In this document: positions 7,857 to 21,732 of the stretch, piece after piece
Layout: each line of letters starts with the position of its first letter
Numbering within the stretch: position 1 is the first letter of the stretch
NCBI GenBank assembly: GCA_964250755.1
Contig: CAXUHB010000002.1
Location: forward strand, 62,001-126,000
Reading direction: 5' to 3'
DNA from: DASWOJ01 sp964250755
Lineage (GTDB): Bacteria; Pseudomonadota; Alphaproteobacteria; Acetobacterales; Acetobacteraceae
Length of the DNA: 64,000 nt
Translations under genes and position numbers: made by a program
Notes under the pieces: model-generated
Database searches by the model: none
What the model saw: the letters and a program-made list of their open reading frames with translations, nothing else
What the model was told of the DNA's origin: nothing

Positions 7857-8355
7857 CTAACGGACGCGGGCCAGGGTCCGTTGCAACGTGAGCGCGGGCA
7901 CGAAGCTGGACACGTCCCCGCCCAGCCGCGCAATCTCCTTCACGAAGCGCGAGCCGATGAACTGGTGCCGCTCCGTCGCCATCAGGAACAGGGTCTCGAC
8001 CTCCGGCGCCAGGCGGTAGTTCATGCCGGCCATCTGGAACTCGTAATCGAAGTCGGACACTGCGCGCAGGCCGCGGACGATGATGCCCGCGGCCTCCTCG
8101 TGCGCGAAGTCCACCAGCAGCCCCTTGAAGGGCCGCACGATGATCTCCGTGCCCGTGCGGGCGGCGATGGCGTCGGTCTCGGTCCGCACCAGCTCAACCC
8201 GCTCCTCCAGCGGGAACAGCGGCCCCTTGCCGGCGTTCTCGGCCACGCCCACCACCAGTTTGTGCAGCACGCGGGCGGCGCGTCCGATGATATCCACGTG
8301 GCCGTTGTGGATGGGGTCGAAGGTGCCGGGGTAGATGCCGACGTGGCGGACGGCG

Positions 8356-8363
<8 letters not shown>
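7857..8363 (-). CDS. coaD: phosphopantetheine adenylyltransferase
   Basis: Transfers AMP from ATP to 4'-phosphopantetheine, the penultimate step of coenzyme A synthesis. It has 168 residues, the normal family length. The N-terminal nucleotidyltransferase motif is YPGTFDPIHNGH (with the GTFDP and HNGH elements), followed by RPFKGLLVDFAH, GLRAVSDFDYEFQMAGMN and FIGSRFVKEIA, all hallmarks of CoaD. Start ATG at 8361-8363, 8 bases inside the end of gyrA. The frame is open further upstream only because it runs through gyrA. Coupled to gyrA upstream and ppiB downstream. Confidence 0.95.
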
Positions 8364-11232
<2,869 letters not shown>

Positions 11233-11448
11233 TGCTTGGCTTCTTGTTGTGGGACGAGGTTGCTGATCCGTTTCATATAGGGCGCCACAGCCCCATTTAC
11301 GAAGCCACAAGGCCCTTAGCCGCCTATGGTTGAAGGGACCAGGCGCATGGGCATGCGGGGATCATACCCTCGTCGCAGCGGCTGTGGGAACAGGGGCGCA
11401 CGGCGTCCAGCCCGATCCCAAGCAAGGACAGCCTGAGGGCGGAACACG

Positions 11449-11482
11449 AAGAAAAGGCGGCGCTCCAACCGGGAACGCCGCC
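11449..11482 (-). terminator. intrinsic terminator of katG
   Basis: On the minus strand GGCGGCG (11476-11482) and CGCCGCC (11456-11462) form a 7-bp stem followed by TTTTCTT, 19 bases past the katG stop. This is a clear Rho-independent terminator. Confidence 0.75.
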
Positions 11483-11500
11483 CCACCGCCAAGTTCCGGA

Positions 11501-13714
11501 TCAGGCCCGGGCGGGCACGTCGAATCGGTCCAGGTTCATCACCTTGGTCCACACGGCCACGAAGTCATGCACGAATGCGCCCTGCGAGTCCGCGCACCCG
11601 AACACCTCGGCGACGGCCCGCAGCAGCGAGTTCGACCCGAACACCAGGTCAACCCGGCTGCCGGTCCACCGCAGCTCGCCCGTCCGGCGGTCGCGCCCTT
11701 CGAAGCGGTCGTCGGAGCCGGACACCGCCTTCCACGTCGTACCCATGTCGAGCAGGTTGACGAAGAAGTCGTTGGTCAGCGTGCCCGGACGCTTGGTGAA
11801 GACGCCAAGGTCGGACCCGCCGTGGTTGGCGCCCAGCACGCGCAGGCCACCGACCAGAACCGTCATCTCCGGCGCCGTCAGCGTCAGCAGGTGCGCGCGG
11901 TCCACCAGGTGGACCTCCTCGTGCCGCCCGCGGCTGTCGCCGAGGTAGTTGCGGAACCCGTCCGCCGTCGGCTCCAGCACGGCGAAGGACTGCACGTCCG
12001 TCTGCTCCTGCGACGCATCCGTGCGGCCCGGCGTGAACGGGACCTCCACGGCGTGCCCAGCGTCCGCCGCCGCCTTCTCGACGCCCGCGCACCCTGCGAG
12101 CACGATCAGGTCGGCCAGCGAGACCTTCTTGCCGCCGGTTTGCGCCGCGTTGAACTCGGCCCGCACCCCTTCCAGGGTTTGCAGCACCGACGCCAGCTCC
12201 GCCGGCTCGTTCGCCGCCCAGTCCTTCTGCGGCGCCAGGCGAATGCGCGCGCCGTTGGCCCCACCCCGCTTGTCGGTGCCGCGGAACGACGACGCCGACT
12301 TCCAGGCGGTCGAGACCAGCTGCGGGACGGTCAGCCCCGTCGCCAGCACCCGCGCCTTGAGCGCCGCCACGTCCTGCGCGTCCACCAGCGGATGGTCCAC
12401 GGCGGGCACGGGGTCCTGCCACAGCAGCTCCTCCTGCGGCACTTCCGGGCCGAGGTAGCGGGCGAGCGGCCCCATGTCGCGGTGGGTCAGCTTGAACCAG
12501 GCGCGGGCGAAGGCGTCGGAGAACTCGTCCAGGTTCTCGTGGAAGCGCTTGGAGACCGCGAGGTAGGCCGGGTCGGCGATCATCGCCATGTCCGTCGTGC
12601 ACATCATCGGCGCATGGCGCTTGGACGGGTCGTGCGCATCGGGCACCTGGTCGGCGGCCGCGCCGCCCTTGGGCTGCCACTGCCAGGCGCCGCCGGGGCC
12701 CTTGTGCAGCTCCCACTCATAGTTGAACAGGTTGTCGAAGTAACCGTTGTCCCAGACGGTGGGCTGGGCGGTCCATGCGCCCTCGATCCCGCTGGAGATG
12801 GTGTCGGCGCCCTTGCCGGTGCCGAAGCTGTTCTTCCAGCCCAGGCCCATTTGCTCGATAGGAGCGGCTTCCGGCTCCGGCCCGACGTAGTCGCCGGCGC
12901 TGGCCGCGCCGTGGCACTTGCCGAAGGTGTGGCCGCCGGCGACCAGGGCCACGGTCTCCTCGTCGTTCATGGCCATGCGCGCGAAGGTCTCGCGGATGTC
13001 GCGGGCGGAGGCCGCCGGGTCGGGCTTGCCGTTCGGGCCTTCCGGGTTGACGTAGATCAGCCCCATCTGCACCGCGCCGAGGTGGCCGGCCAGCTCCCGG
13101 TCGCCGCTGTAGCGGTTGTCGTCGAGCCAGGTGGACTCGGGACCCCAGTCAATGTCCTCCTCCGGCTCCCACACGTCCTGGCGGCCGCCGGCGAAGCCGA
13201 AGGTCTTGAGGCCCATGGACTCCAGCGCGCAGTTGCCGGCCAGCACCATCAGGTCGGCCCAGGACAGCTTGCGGCCATACTTCTGCTTGATCGGCCACAG
13301 CAGCAACCGCGCCTTGTCGAGGTTGGCGTTGTCGGGCCAGGAGTTCAGGGGCGCGAAGCGCTGCGTGCCGGAGCCTGCGCCGCCGCGGCCGTCGCCGATG
13401 CGGTAGGTGCCGGCGCTGTGCCACGCCATGCGGATGAACAGCGGGCCGTAGTGCCCGTAGTCGGCCGGCCACCAGTCCTGCGTCGTGGTCATCAGCGCAT
13501 ACAGGTCCTGCTTCACCGCGCCCAGGTCGAGCGTCTTGAACTCGGCGGCGTAGTCGAATCCGTCGCCGAGCGGGTCGCCCTTGGCCGAGTGCTGGTGCAG
13601 GATTTTGAGGTTCAGCTGGTTCGGCCACCAATCCTGGTTGGACCGGGGCCAAGCCGTCGAGGTCTTGGGCGCCACGCCCCGCATGGGGCATTGGCCAACG
13701 CTGTCACCGTCCAT
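11501..13714 (-). CDS. katG: bifunctional catalase-peroxidase
   Basis: A haem enzyme that removes hydrogen peroxide and acts as a broad peroxidase. The 737 residues match the usual 720-750, with two haem-peroxidase-like domains of which only the first is active. Distal residues lie in FIRMAWHSAGTYR (Arg, Trp, His). The proximal His is in LVAGGHTFGKCHG. The Trp-Tyr-Met crosslink residues are present: W in MAWHS, Y in GLIYVNPEG, M in RMAMNDEE. Start ATG at 13712-13714 has GGAGAG just upstream and begins MDGDSVGQCP as in the family; upstream in-frame starts are less likely. A terminator follows at 11449-11482. No OxyR site was identified. Confidence 0.97.
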   Translation of the reverse strand: MDGDSVGQCPMRGVAPKTSTAWPRSNQDWWPNQLNLKILHQHSAKGDPLGDGFDYAAEFKTLDLGAVKQDLYALMTTTQDWWPADYGHYGPLFIRMAWHSAGTYRIGDGRGGAGSGTQRFAPLNSWPDNANLDKARLLLWPIKQKYGRKLSWADLMVLAGNCALESMGLKTFGFAGGRQDVWEPEEDIDWGPESTWLDDNRYSGDRELAGHLGAVQMGLIYVNPEGPNGKPDPAASARDIRETFARMAMNDEETVALVAGGHTFGKCHGAASAGDYVGPEPEAAPIEQMGLGWKNSFGTGKGADTISSGIEGAWTAQPTVWDNGYFDNLFNYEWELHKGPGGAWQWQPKGGAAADQVPDAHDPSKRHAPMMCTTDMAMIADPAYLAVSKRFHENLDEFSDAFARAWFKLTHRDMGPLARYLGPEVPQEELLWQDPVPAVDHPLVDAQDVAALKARVLATGLTVPQLVSTAWKSASSFRGTDKRGGANGARIRLAPQKDWAANEPAELASVLQTLEGVRAEFNAAQTGGKKVSLADLIVLAGCAGVEKAAADAGHAVEVPFTPGRTDASQEQTDVQSFAVLEPTADGFRNYLGDSRGRHEEVHLVDRAHLLTLTAPEMTVLVGGLRVLGANHGGSDLGVFTKRPGTLTNDFFVNLLDMGTTWKAVSGSDDRFEGRDRRTGELRWTGSRVDLVFGSNSLLRAVAEVFGCADSQGAFVHDFVAVWTKVMNLDRFDVPARA

Positions 13715-13938
13715 AGGTCTCTCCACTTCTCGCTGCGTCATCCGCGGCGGGGTCCATGCCCCGGGCCATGCTGACAACCTTGTGTAGGTATAGCGGCTTC
13801 ACGATTAGGGAAGAAGGCCGCGCGCGTCGAAGATTTCAGGCTTGAGCCGCACGCCGCCTCGGAAGGGGGTGGGCGCACAGCCATCCCCGCTGCAACGGGC
13901 CTGCCGCAGCACGCCGGCCGCTTTGGCAGACTCCGGGC

Positions 13939-14451
13939 TTAGAACGGTATCTCGTCGTCCAGGTCGCCCTTGCCGGCATCCCAGGACGGGCTGCCGCCGC
14001 CGCTGGATTTGGAGGAGGCCCCGGCTGCAGCCGGGCTGCGCTCGCGCGGCTGGTAGCCGCCGCGCTCGCTGGAGCCACCGCCCATGCCGCCCTCCTCGCC
14101 GCGCCCGCTCAGCATCGTCAGCTCGCCGCGGAAGGCGGGGATCACGACCTCGGTGGTGAACTTGTCCACACCGGACTGGTCCTGCCACTTCCGGGTTTCC
14201 ATCCGGCCCTCAAGGTAAACCTTGCTGCCCTTCTTGAGATACTTCTCCGCGATCTCGCCGAGCTTGTCGTTCTTGATGACGACGTTGTGCCACTCGGTCT
14301 TCTCCTTGCGCTCACCGCTGGCCCGGTCGTTCCAGGTCTCGCTGGTGGCGAGCGTGAAGTTCACGACCTTGCCGCCATTCTGGAAGCTGCGGACCTCCGG
14401 GTCCTTGCCCAGGTTGCCGACCAGGATCACCTTGTTGACGCTGCCTGCCAT
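13939..14451 (-). CDS. ssb: single-stranded DNA-binding protein
   Basis: Coats single-stranded DNA in replication, recombination and repair. The 170 residues start MAGSVNKVILVGNLGKDPEVR, with an N-terminal OB fold (VVNFTLATSETW, TEWHNVVI, GSKVYLEGRMETRKW, TTEVVI), a Gly/Ser-rich linker and the acidic tip DDEIPF that binds repair partners. Start ATG at 14449-14451; the frame extends 18 codons upstream with no family match. It diverges from uvrA across a 171-base gap that contains a LexA box, so both may be SOS-controlled, as ssb and uvrA are in E. coli. Confidence 0.97.
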   Translation of the reverse strand: MAGSVNKVILVGNLGKDPEVRSFQNGGKVVNFTLATSETWNDRASGERKEKTEWHNVVIKNDKLGEIAEKYLKKGSKVYLEGRMETRKWQDQSGVDKFTTEVVIPAFRGELTMLSGRGEEGGMGGGSSERGGYQPRERSPAAAGASSKSSGGGSPSWDAGKGDLDDEIPF

Positions 14452-14568
14452 GACCCAACCCCTACTTTGCACTGGACTTGCGAAGGTCAGCCACCATAGC
14501 GGCATACCGTCAGGCGGGCCAGCCAGCCGCCGGGGTTCCCATCACCCTGTCCCGGTGCCATATGGGGT

Positions 14569-14583
14569 GAACGATACCAGAAC
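14569..14583. promoter_or_regulatory. LexA (SOS) box between ssb and uvrA
   Basis: GAACGATACCAGAAC is an exact GAAC-N7-GAAC direct repeat, the site bound by LexA in Alphaproteobacteria. It lies 39 bases upstream of the uvrA start and about 118 bases upstream of the divergent ssb start, where uvrA SOS boxes are expected. Confidence 0.8.
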
Positions 14584-14622
14584 ACCAGTGAAGCGGCCCC
14601 TGGCCGCCGGGGATTGCACCGC

Positions 14623-17469
<2,847 letters not shown>

Positions 17470-17480
17470 GAGCCTGCCTG

Positions 17481-17634
17481 CTGCTCCCTATCCCTCAGGG
17501 AAGGGGCCGGGGTGAGGGAAGCCGCACGAGCTGAACCTTTTGAACCGCAGCACCGCTCTATGTCCAACATGTTTGAAGCCGGCGCTGGCGGCTTCCCTCA
17601 CCCCGACCCTCTCCCGGAGGAAGAGGGAGCAGGC
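17481..17634. repeat. dispersed inverted-repeat element, copy 1
   Basis: The left arm starts CTGCTCCCTATCCCTCAGGG and ends GGTGAGGGAAGCCGC (to 17525). The right arm starts GCGGCTTCCCTCACCCCGAC (17589) and ends GGAAGAGGGAGCAG. The arms are near reverse complements of each other, separated by about 63 bases. It begins 11 bases after uvrA stops. The same arms recur at nine or more other sites in the window. Confidence 0.85.
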
Positions 17635-17740
17635 GGCCGTCGTCCCGTCATTGCGGGCGGCGCAGCCGCGTGGCACTCCGCAGGTCCGCCAGGACAGCCC
17701 TCCATGACCCGCACCGCCCCAGGCCACGACGCAGGCCCCC

Positions 17741-18856
17741 ATGCCTGACCCCAACGTCCGCGCCGGCCACATCACCGCTCTGCGCCTGTTCGACATCGCC
17801 TACGCCATAGATCTGCGCCGGGTGGAGGAGATTTGGGTCCGCTACGCCGGCACCGCCAGCAGCCGCAGCCGCTTGCAGGCCACGCCCGCAAAGGCCGTCG
17901 CCTTTGGCGTGCCGCCGGTCGCCCTGTCCTTCGACCCGATCCCGCTGCACATGGGCGCCCTGGCCGCCACCGCATCCGTCACGATACGCATCTACGACTT
18001 CGGCGTCGTCGCCATCGCGCTGCGCATCCCCACCGTGGACATGACCTGGCCGGACTACACCGCCCTGTTCAACGCGGTGGACTCCCACGTAGGCGACGGC
18101 GGCGACGGCCGCCTGTGGGACGGCCTGCTCGCCCGCGTCCGGACCCTGCTGGCCGAGGCGCTGGAGCGTCCGACGGACTCCGCCATCGAGGAGGACTACC
18201 TGATCGGCACCGTCCACGCCTTCAGCGAAACTCTGACCGCCGCGGCCCTGCAGGACCGCCTGGACCTGGTGCCCCTGCTGTCCGGCGAGGGCCGCGCCCT
18301 GTCCGACGGCGCACGGCGCGACCTGCTGCGCCAGTCCTACAGCTATTACACCGACGACCTCGTGGTCATCACCTGGGACCGCGCCTTCATCTACGAGCCG
18401 CGGGGCGACAGCGACGTGGCGGATGTGCTGGAGGTCGCCAACGCCCAGCTGCTGGAGATGCGCTATTACGACGAGCTGCTGGATGACGAGCTGCCGCGCA
18501 TGTACGGCCTGGTGCAGTCCACCCGCCGCACCGCCAACATCCTGGCCCCGCATCGCTTCGCCGGCCTGGCCCGGCGGCTTTACACCCTGGTGGCCGAAGT
18601 GACGGAGCTGACCGAGAAGGTGGACAATGCGTTGCAGGTGACCGAGGACGTTTACCTCGCCCGCATCTACGCCAGCGCGCTGGACCTGTTCCGCGTCCGC
18701 ACCGTCAGCGCCGCCGTGAACCGCAAGCTGGCGATCATCCGGGACACCTACACGGCGCTGTATGACGAGGCGAGCAGCAGCCGCGCCGGGCTGATGGAGT
18801 TCCTGATCCTGATGCTGATCGCCGTCGAGATCGTGCTGGCGGTGGTGCGGCACTAG
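17741..18856 (+). CDS. RMND1/DUF155-like protein with C-terminal membrane anchor
   Basis: A 371-residue protein. The N-terminal half is mixed alpha/beta with VTIRIYDFGVVAIALRIP, followed by a glutamate-rich segment TDSAIEEDYLIGTVHAF. Long helices follow (LYTLVAEVTELTEKVDNALQ), and one hydrophobic C-terminal segment (LMEFLILMLIAVEIVLAVV, about residues 350-368) anchors it. This order - a strand with a 'YGVvvfW'-like motif, helical middle and C-terminal anchor preceded by a short acidic/aromatic patch - resembles the RMND1/Sif2 (DUF155) family. The match is from layout and short motifs, so it is moderate. It stands alone, with a hairpin directly after the stop. Confidence 0.6.
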   Translation: MPDPNVRAGHITALRLFDIAYAIDLRRVEEIWVRYAGTASSRSRLQATPAKAVAFGVPPVALSFDPIPLHMGALAATASVTIRIYDFGVVAIALRIPTVDMTWPDYTALFNAVDSHVGDGGDGRLWDGLLARVRTLLAEALERPTDSAIEEDYLIGTVHAFSETLTAAALQDRLDLVPLLSGEGRALSDGARRDLLRQSYSYYTDDLVVITWDRAFIYEPRGDSDVADVLEVANAQLLEMRYYDELLDDELPRMYGLVQSTRRTANILAPHRFAGLARRLYTLVAEVTELTEKVDNALQVTEDVYLARIYASALDLFRVRTVSAAVNRKLAIIRDTYTALYDEASSSRAGLMEFLILMLIAVEIVLAVVRH

Positions 18857-18890
18857 ACCGCCTCGCAGCCGGACCTGGCTGCAAGGCGGT
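18857..18890 (+). terminator. hairpin immediately after the DUF155-like gene
   Basis: ACCGCCTCGCAGCC (18857-18870) pairs with GGCTGCAAGGCGGT (18877-18890) with one internal mismatch pair and a 6-base loop, beginning at the base after TAG. There is no U-run, so it may terminate weakly or protect the mRNA end. Confidence 0.5.
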
Positions 18891-18987
18891 CCAGGTGTTC
18901 GTTGTGCGGGCGGGGTGCGGACGGGCGCCTGCAACCTGACTTGGCTCAAACCGCTCTGCCAGGCCGCGCCAGCGCCAGCCCGGCGCC

Positions 18988-20469
18988 TCAGCCGGTATAG
19001 ACGATGTTCATGTAGGGCGTGTTGGCATCAAGGCTGCCGAACGAGTAGGTGAACTTGCCGCCCTGCCGTGCGTCGAGCGCGTCGTTGTAGCTGACGCCGA
19101 CGAAGGTGACGGACCCGTTCACGCCGCTGCCCGCGCCGCTCAGCTCGGAGTGGATCGTCGCGCCGGTGAAGCCGGATGCGCCGTCGCTGGCCACTAGCGG
19201 CAAGGTGCTGACGCCGCCCGTGAAGCCGAAGATGGTCACGGCGTCCCCGTGGTGGAAGTTGACGATGCTGCTCCAGGTGACGTCGCCGCCGCGCCCGTCC
19301 ACAAAGAACGTGTCCGTGCCGCCATCCGCCCCGTTGCCGCCAACCAGGAAGTTGGACCCGGCGCCGCCGTCAACCACGTTGTTGCCGCCCGTCACCGCCA
19401 GCGCGTCGGCCCCGCTGTTGCCTTTGAGGAACACGTTGCTGCGGTTGGCAGTCATGGCGACGCCGTCCGTGCTGTTCCAGATATACTGGTATTGGAGGTA
19501 GTTCACGGGTCCGCTGTACAGGTCGGGCGTAACGGTGCCGGACGCATTCGTCGCGGTGTCCGTGTAGCCGAAGGCCGGCGTGGTTGCCGTGGTGGAGATC
19601 GCCGCCGCGGACTGCCCGCCGCCCAGGTCGGTGCTGGTGACGCTGAAGTCGCTGGCGGCGTAAACGCCCTTCAAGTTCAGATCAGCGTAAGCAGTCCCGC
19701 CGCTGGCGATCCGCAACACGCCGCTGGTGGCCGACGTGCTGGCATAGGTCAGCGTCGGCGACGGCACGGCCCCCAGCCCGATCTGGTCTCCGCTGACGAA
19801 GCCGCTGAGCACGCCGTTGAAGCTGGCGGGCGCCTCAAGCTGCAGCGCCTCACCGGCGCCTCCGGGCTGGAACGCCACAGTCTGCCCGCTGCCCACCGCG
19901 GCCGCGAGGTCGAGCGTGGAGCTGCGCCCGATGCTCAGGGTGCCGGTGCCGTCCACCGGGGTGGAGATGTAGGCCGTGGAGGCCGCGGCACCCGTGGACA
20001 CGACCGACACCGTGCCGTTGTTCGTCATCTTGGTCGCGTTGCCGCCGAAGTTCACGATCTGCGCGACCCCGTCCGTCACCGCTATCGTGCCAGTGTTCGT
20101 GAACGTCGTCGCCGAGCCGTCCGCGGCGTCGCGCACCAGGAAGGTCGCGCTGCCTGGGGCGCTGCTGCTGATGGCAATCGTGCCGAGATTGTTGACCTGC
20201 CCTTGCACCACGATTGAGGGACTGCTGCCGTTCCCCGTCACCTCCAGCCGGGAGCTGGAGGGGATCGTCGCCCCGGCCAGCACCAGCCGCGGGCTGCTGG
20301 TGGCTGATCCCTGCAGCCGCACCGTCAGGAACGATGGGAACAGCCCACCCTCGCTGACGATCCCGCTGTTGATCAGGGCGTAGTCGCCGGGCACCGGCGC
20401 GCCGAACGGCGCCCAGTCGGCGGCGGTCTCGAACGCGGCGGACGCGCCGTTCCAGGTTCTTACGGTCAT
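18988..20469 (-). CDS. RTX-type secreted protein with adhesin-like repeats
   Basis: A 493-residue exported protein (start ATG at 20467-20469, MTVRTWNGAS). It is dominated by Gly/Ser/Thr/Asn-rich strands without Cys, typical of a beta-helix: NNLGTIAISSS, FTNTGTIAVTDG and MTNNGTVSVVST repeat a 'xNxGTI.V' unit at residues about 90-180. The C-terminal third has haemolysin-type repeats (GNNVVDGGAGSNFLVGGNGAD) and a final VNFHHGDAVTIFGF block, as in proteins exported by type I secretion. No N-terminal signal peptide, consistent with that route. No protease or lipase motif. The exporter is not in the window. Confidence 0.65.
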   Translation of the reverse strand: MTVRTWNGASAAFETAADWAPFGAPVPGDYALINSGIVSEGGLFPSFLTVRLQGSATSSPRLVLAGATIPSSSRLEVTGNGSSPSIVVQGQVNNLGTIAISSSAPGSATFLVRDAADGSATTFTNTGTIAVTDGVAQIVNFGGNATKMTNNGTVSVVSTGAAASTAYISTPVDGTGTLSIGRSSTLDLAAAVGSGQTVAFQPGGAGEALQLEAPASFNGVLSGFVSGDQIGLGAVPSPTLTYASTSATSGVLRIASGGTAYADLNLKGVYAASDFSVTSTDLGGGQSAAAISTTATTPAFGYTDTATNASGTVTPDLYSGPVNYLQYQYIWNSTDGVAMTANRSNVFLKGNSGADALAVTGGNNVVDGGAGSNFLVGGNGADGGTDTFFVDGRGGDVTWSSIVNFHHGDAVTIFGFTGGVSTLPLVASDGASGFTGATIHSELSGAGSGVNGSVTFVGVSYNDALDARQGGKFTYSFGSLDANTPYMNIVYTG

Positions 20470-20695
20470 GTCAATTATTAACCTCAAGTTTCAGGCGGCG
20501 CACGCGGTAGCACAGGAACGAGGTGGGAACCAACACAGAAACACGTGCCCTCATCGGAGGGACTCGGCATCCCGCGACCGGGTGTAAACCGCGTTGTCCG
20601 CCTTGTCTGGCCCGGGCCGGCATTACCGTAAAGGAAACCGACACACTGGTCCGAGCTGGCTTGCGATATCATTGAAATACAATAGGAAAACGCTC

Positions 20696-20711
20696 TGGCA
20701 CGCTTCTTGGA
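20696..20711 (+). promoter_or_regulatory. sigma-54-like promoter upstream of the PEP-CTERM gene
   Basis: TGGCACG-CTTC-TTGGA: the -24 element is perfect and the spacing correct, but the -12 element reads TTGG instead of TTGC. It lies about 80 bases before the start at 20792, in the AT-rich part of a 322-base divergent gap (20470-20791) that otherwise shows nothing I can name. Confidence 0.4.
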
Positions 20712-20791
20712 TTGTATGGTGCAGACGGGGCGCTGCCCTGGTCGACATCACCCGGCGGGGCCGACCCCTGCCATTCCACGAGGAGCCTTCC

Positions 20792-21505
20792 ATGTCCCCC
20801 TTCCGCATCGCCCTTGTCGCCGCCACCGCCCTGGTCGCAAGCGCTGCCGCACAGGCCGCTTCGGTCTCCTTCGGCACAACCCCGGCGAGCACCAGCACGC
20901 TGACCACCGGCCTGCAGACCACGAACTTCACCTCCTCGCTGGCTCTGCCGAAGTTCGACACGACGCTGGGAACACTGACCTCGGTGACCATCGACTTCGC
21001 CGGCAACGTCAGCTCCGGCTTCCGCCTGGAGAGCCAGGACGCCGCGCCGTCCACCGTCACCGCCACGGCGTCCGCGACGGTGACCCTGACCCGTCCTGAC
21101 AACTCGACCCTGGCCGTTGTCCTGCCGACCAACACCCGGACGGTCGCGTTCACCGCTTATGACAACGTGCTCGACTTCGGCGGCACGTCTGGTGCGACCC
21201 TGGGCGGCGTCACGGGCAGCCTGACGGCCCCGACCGTGACACTGACCAGCACGTCCGACCTGAACCTGTTCACGGGTGCGGGCAACATCGTCCTGCCGGT
21301 GACCGGCGCCGGCGCGTCGTCCGCCAGCGGCGCTGGCAACCTGGTGACCGTCATCAGCACCCAGGCCCAGGGTTCGGCCTTCGTGACCTACAACTACAAC
21401 CCGGCCGTTGTGCCGCCGACGGGTGTGCCTGAGCCGGCTTCGATGGCCCTGGTGGGCGCTGGCCTGGCTGGCCTGGGCCTGCTGCGCCGCCGCAAGGCCG
21501 CCTAA
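20792..21505 (+). CDS. PEP-CTERM sorting-domain protein
   Basis: An exported surface protein of 237 residues. The signal peptide is at residues 1 to about 24 (MSPFRIALVAATALVASAAA then QA). A Thr/Ser-rich beta domain follows, probably a choice-of-anchor type. The C-terminal PEP-CTERM tail reads VPEPASMALVGAGLAGLGLL then RRRKAA. Such tails are cleaved by an exosortase; none is in the window. Start ATG at 20792 with GAGGAG upstream; the frame is open 66 codons earlier but without a signal-like start. An excellent intrinsic terminator follows, so the gene is monocistronic. The ligand or function of the exported domain is unknown. Confidence 0.88.
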   Translation: MSPFRIALVAATALVASAAAQAASVSFGTTPASTSTLTTGLQTTNFTSSLALPKFDTTLGTLTSVTIDFAGNVSSGFRLESQDAAPSTVTATASATVTLTRPDNSTLAVVLPTNTRTVAFTAYDNVLDFGGTSGATLGGVTGSLTAPTVTLTSTSDLNLFTGAGNIVLPVTGAGASSASGAGNLVTVISTQAQGSAFVTYNYNPAVVPPTGVPEPASMALVGAGLAGLGLLRRRKAA

Positions 21506-21535
21506 GCGGCATCCCGCAAGGGAGTGGATTGAATG

Positions 21536-21564
21536 GGGCGCTGCCGGTTGGCAGCGCCCTTTTT
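21536..21564 (+). terminator. intrinsic terminator after the PEP-CTERM gene
   Basis: GGGCGCTGCC (21536-21545), loop GGTT, GGCAGCGCCC (21550-21559), then TTTTT. A perfect 10-bp stem with a U-run. Confidence 0.92.
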
Positions 21565-21732
21565 CATGCCCGCCGCTCCGCCTGCAAAAGTGTAAAGCTT
21601 CCCGACAAATCAGAGACCCAGGTTCTGTCCTGCTCCTGCAGGGGCGGCAGCGCGCGGCGGCTCCCGCCTTGGGAGCAGCCGCCCAACGGGACGCTTCCCT
21701 GCATCCGGCTCCGCCGGGAGGCGGGATCCCGC

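Noticed and set aside
11330..13774. An 814-codon plus-strand frame opposite katG
   Set aside because: katG is certain on the minus strand; the antisense product has no recognisable domain.
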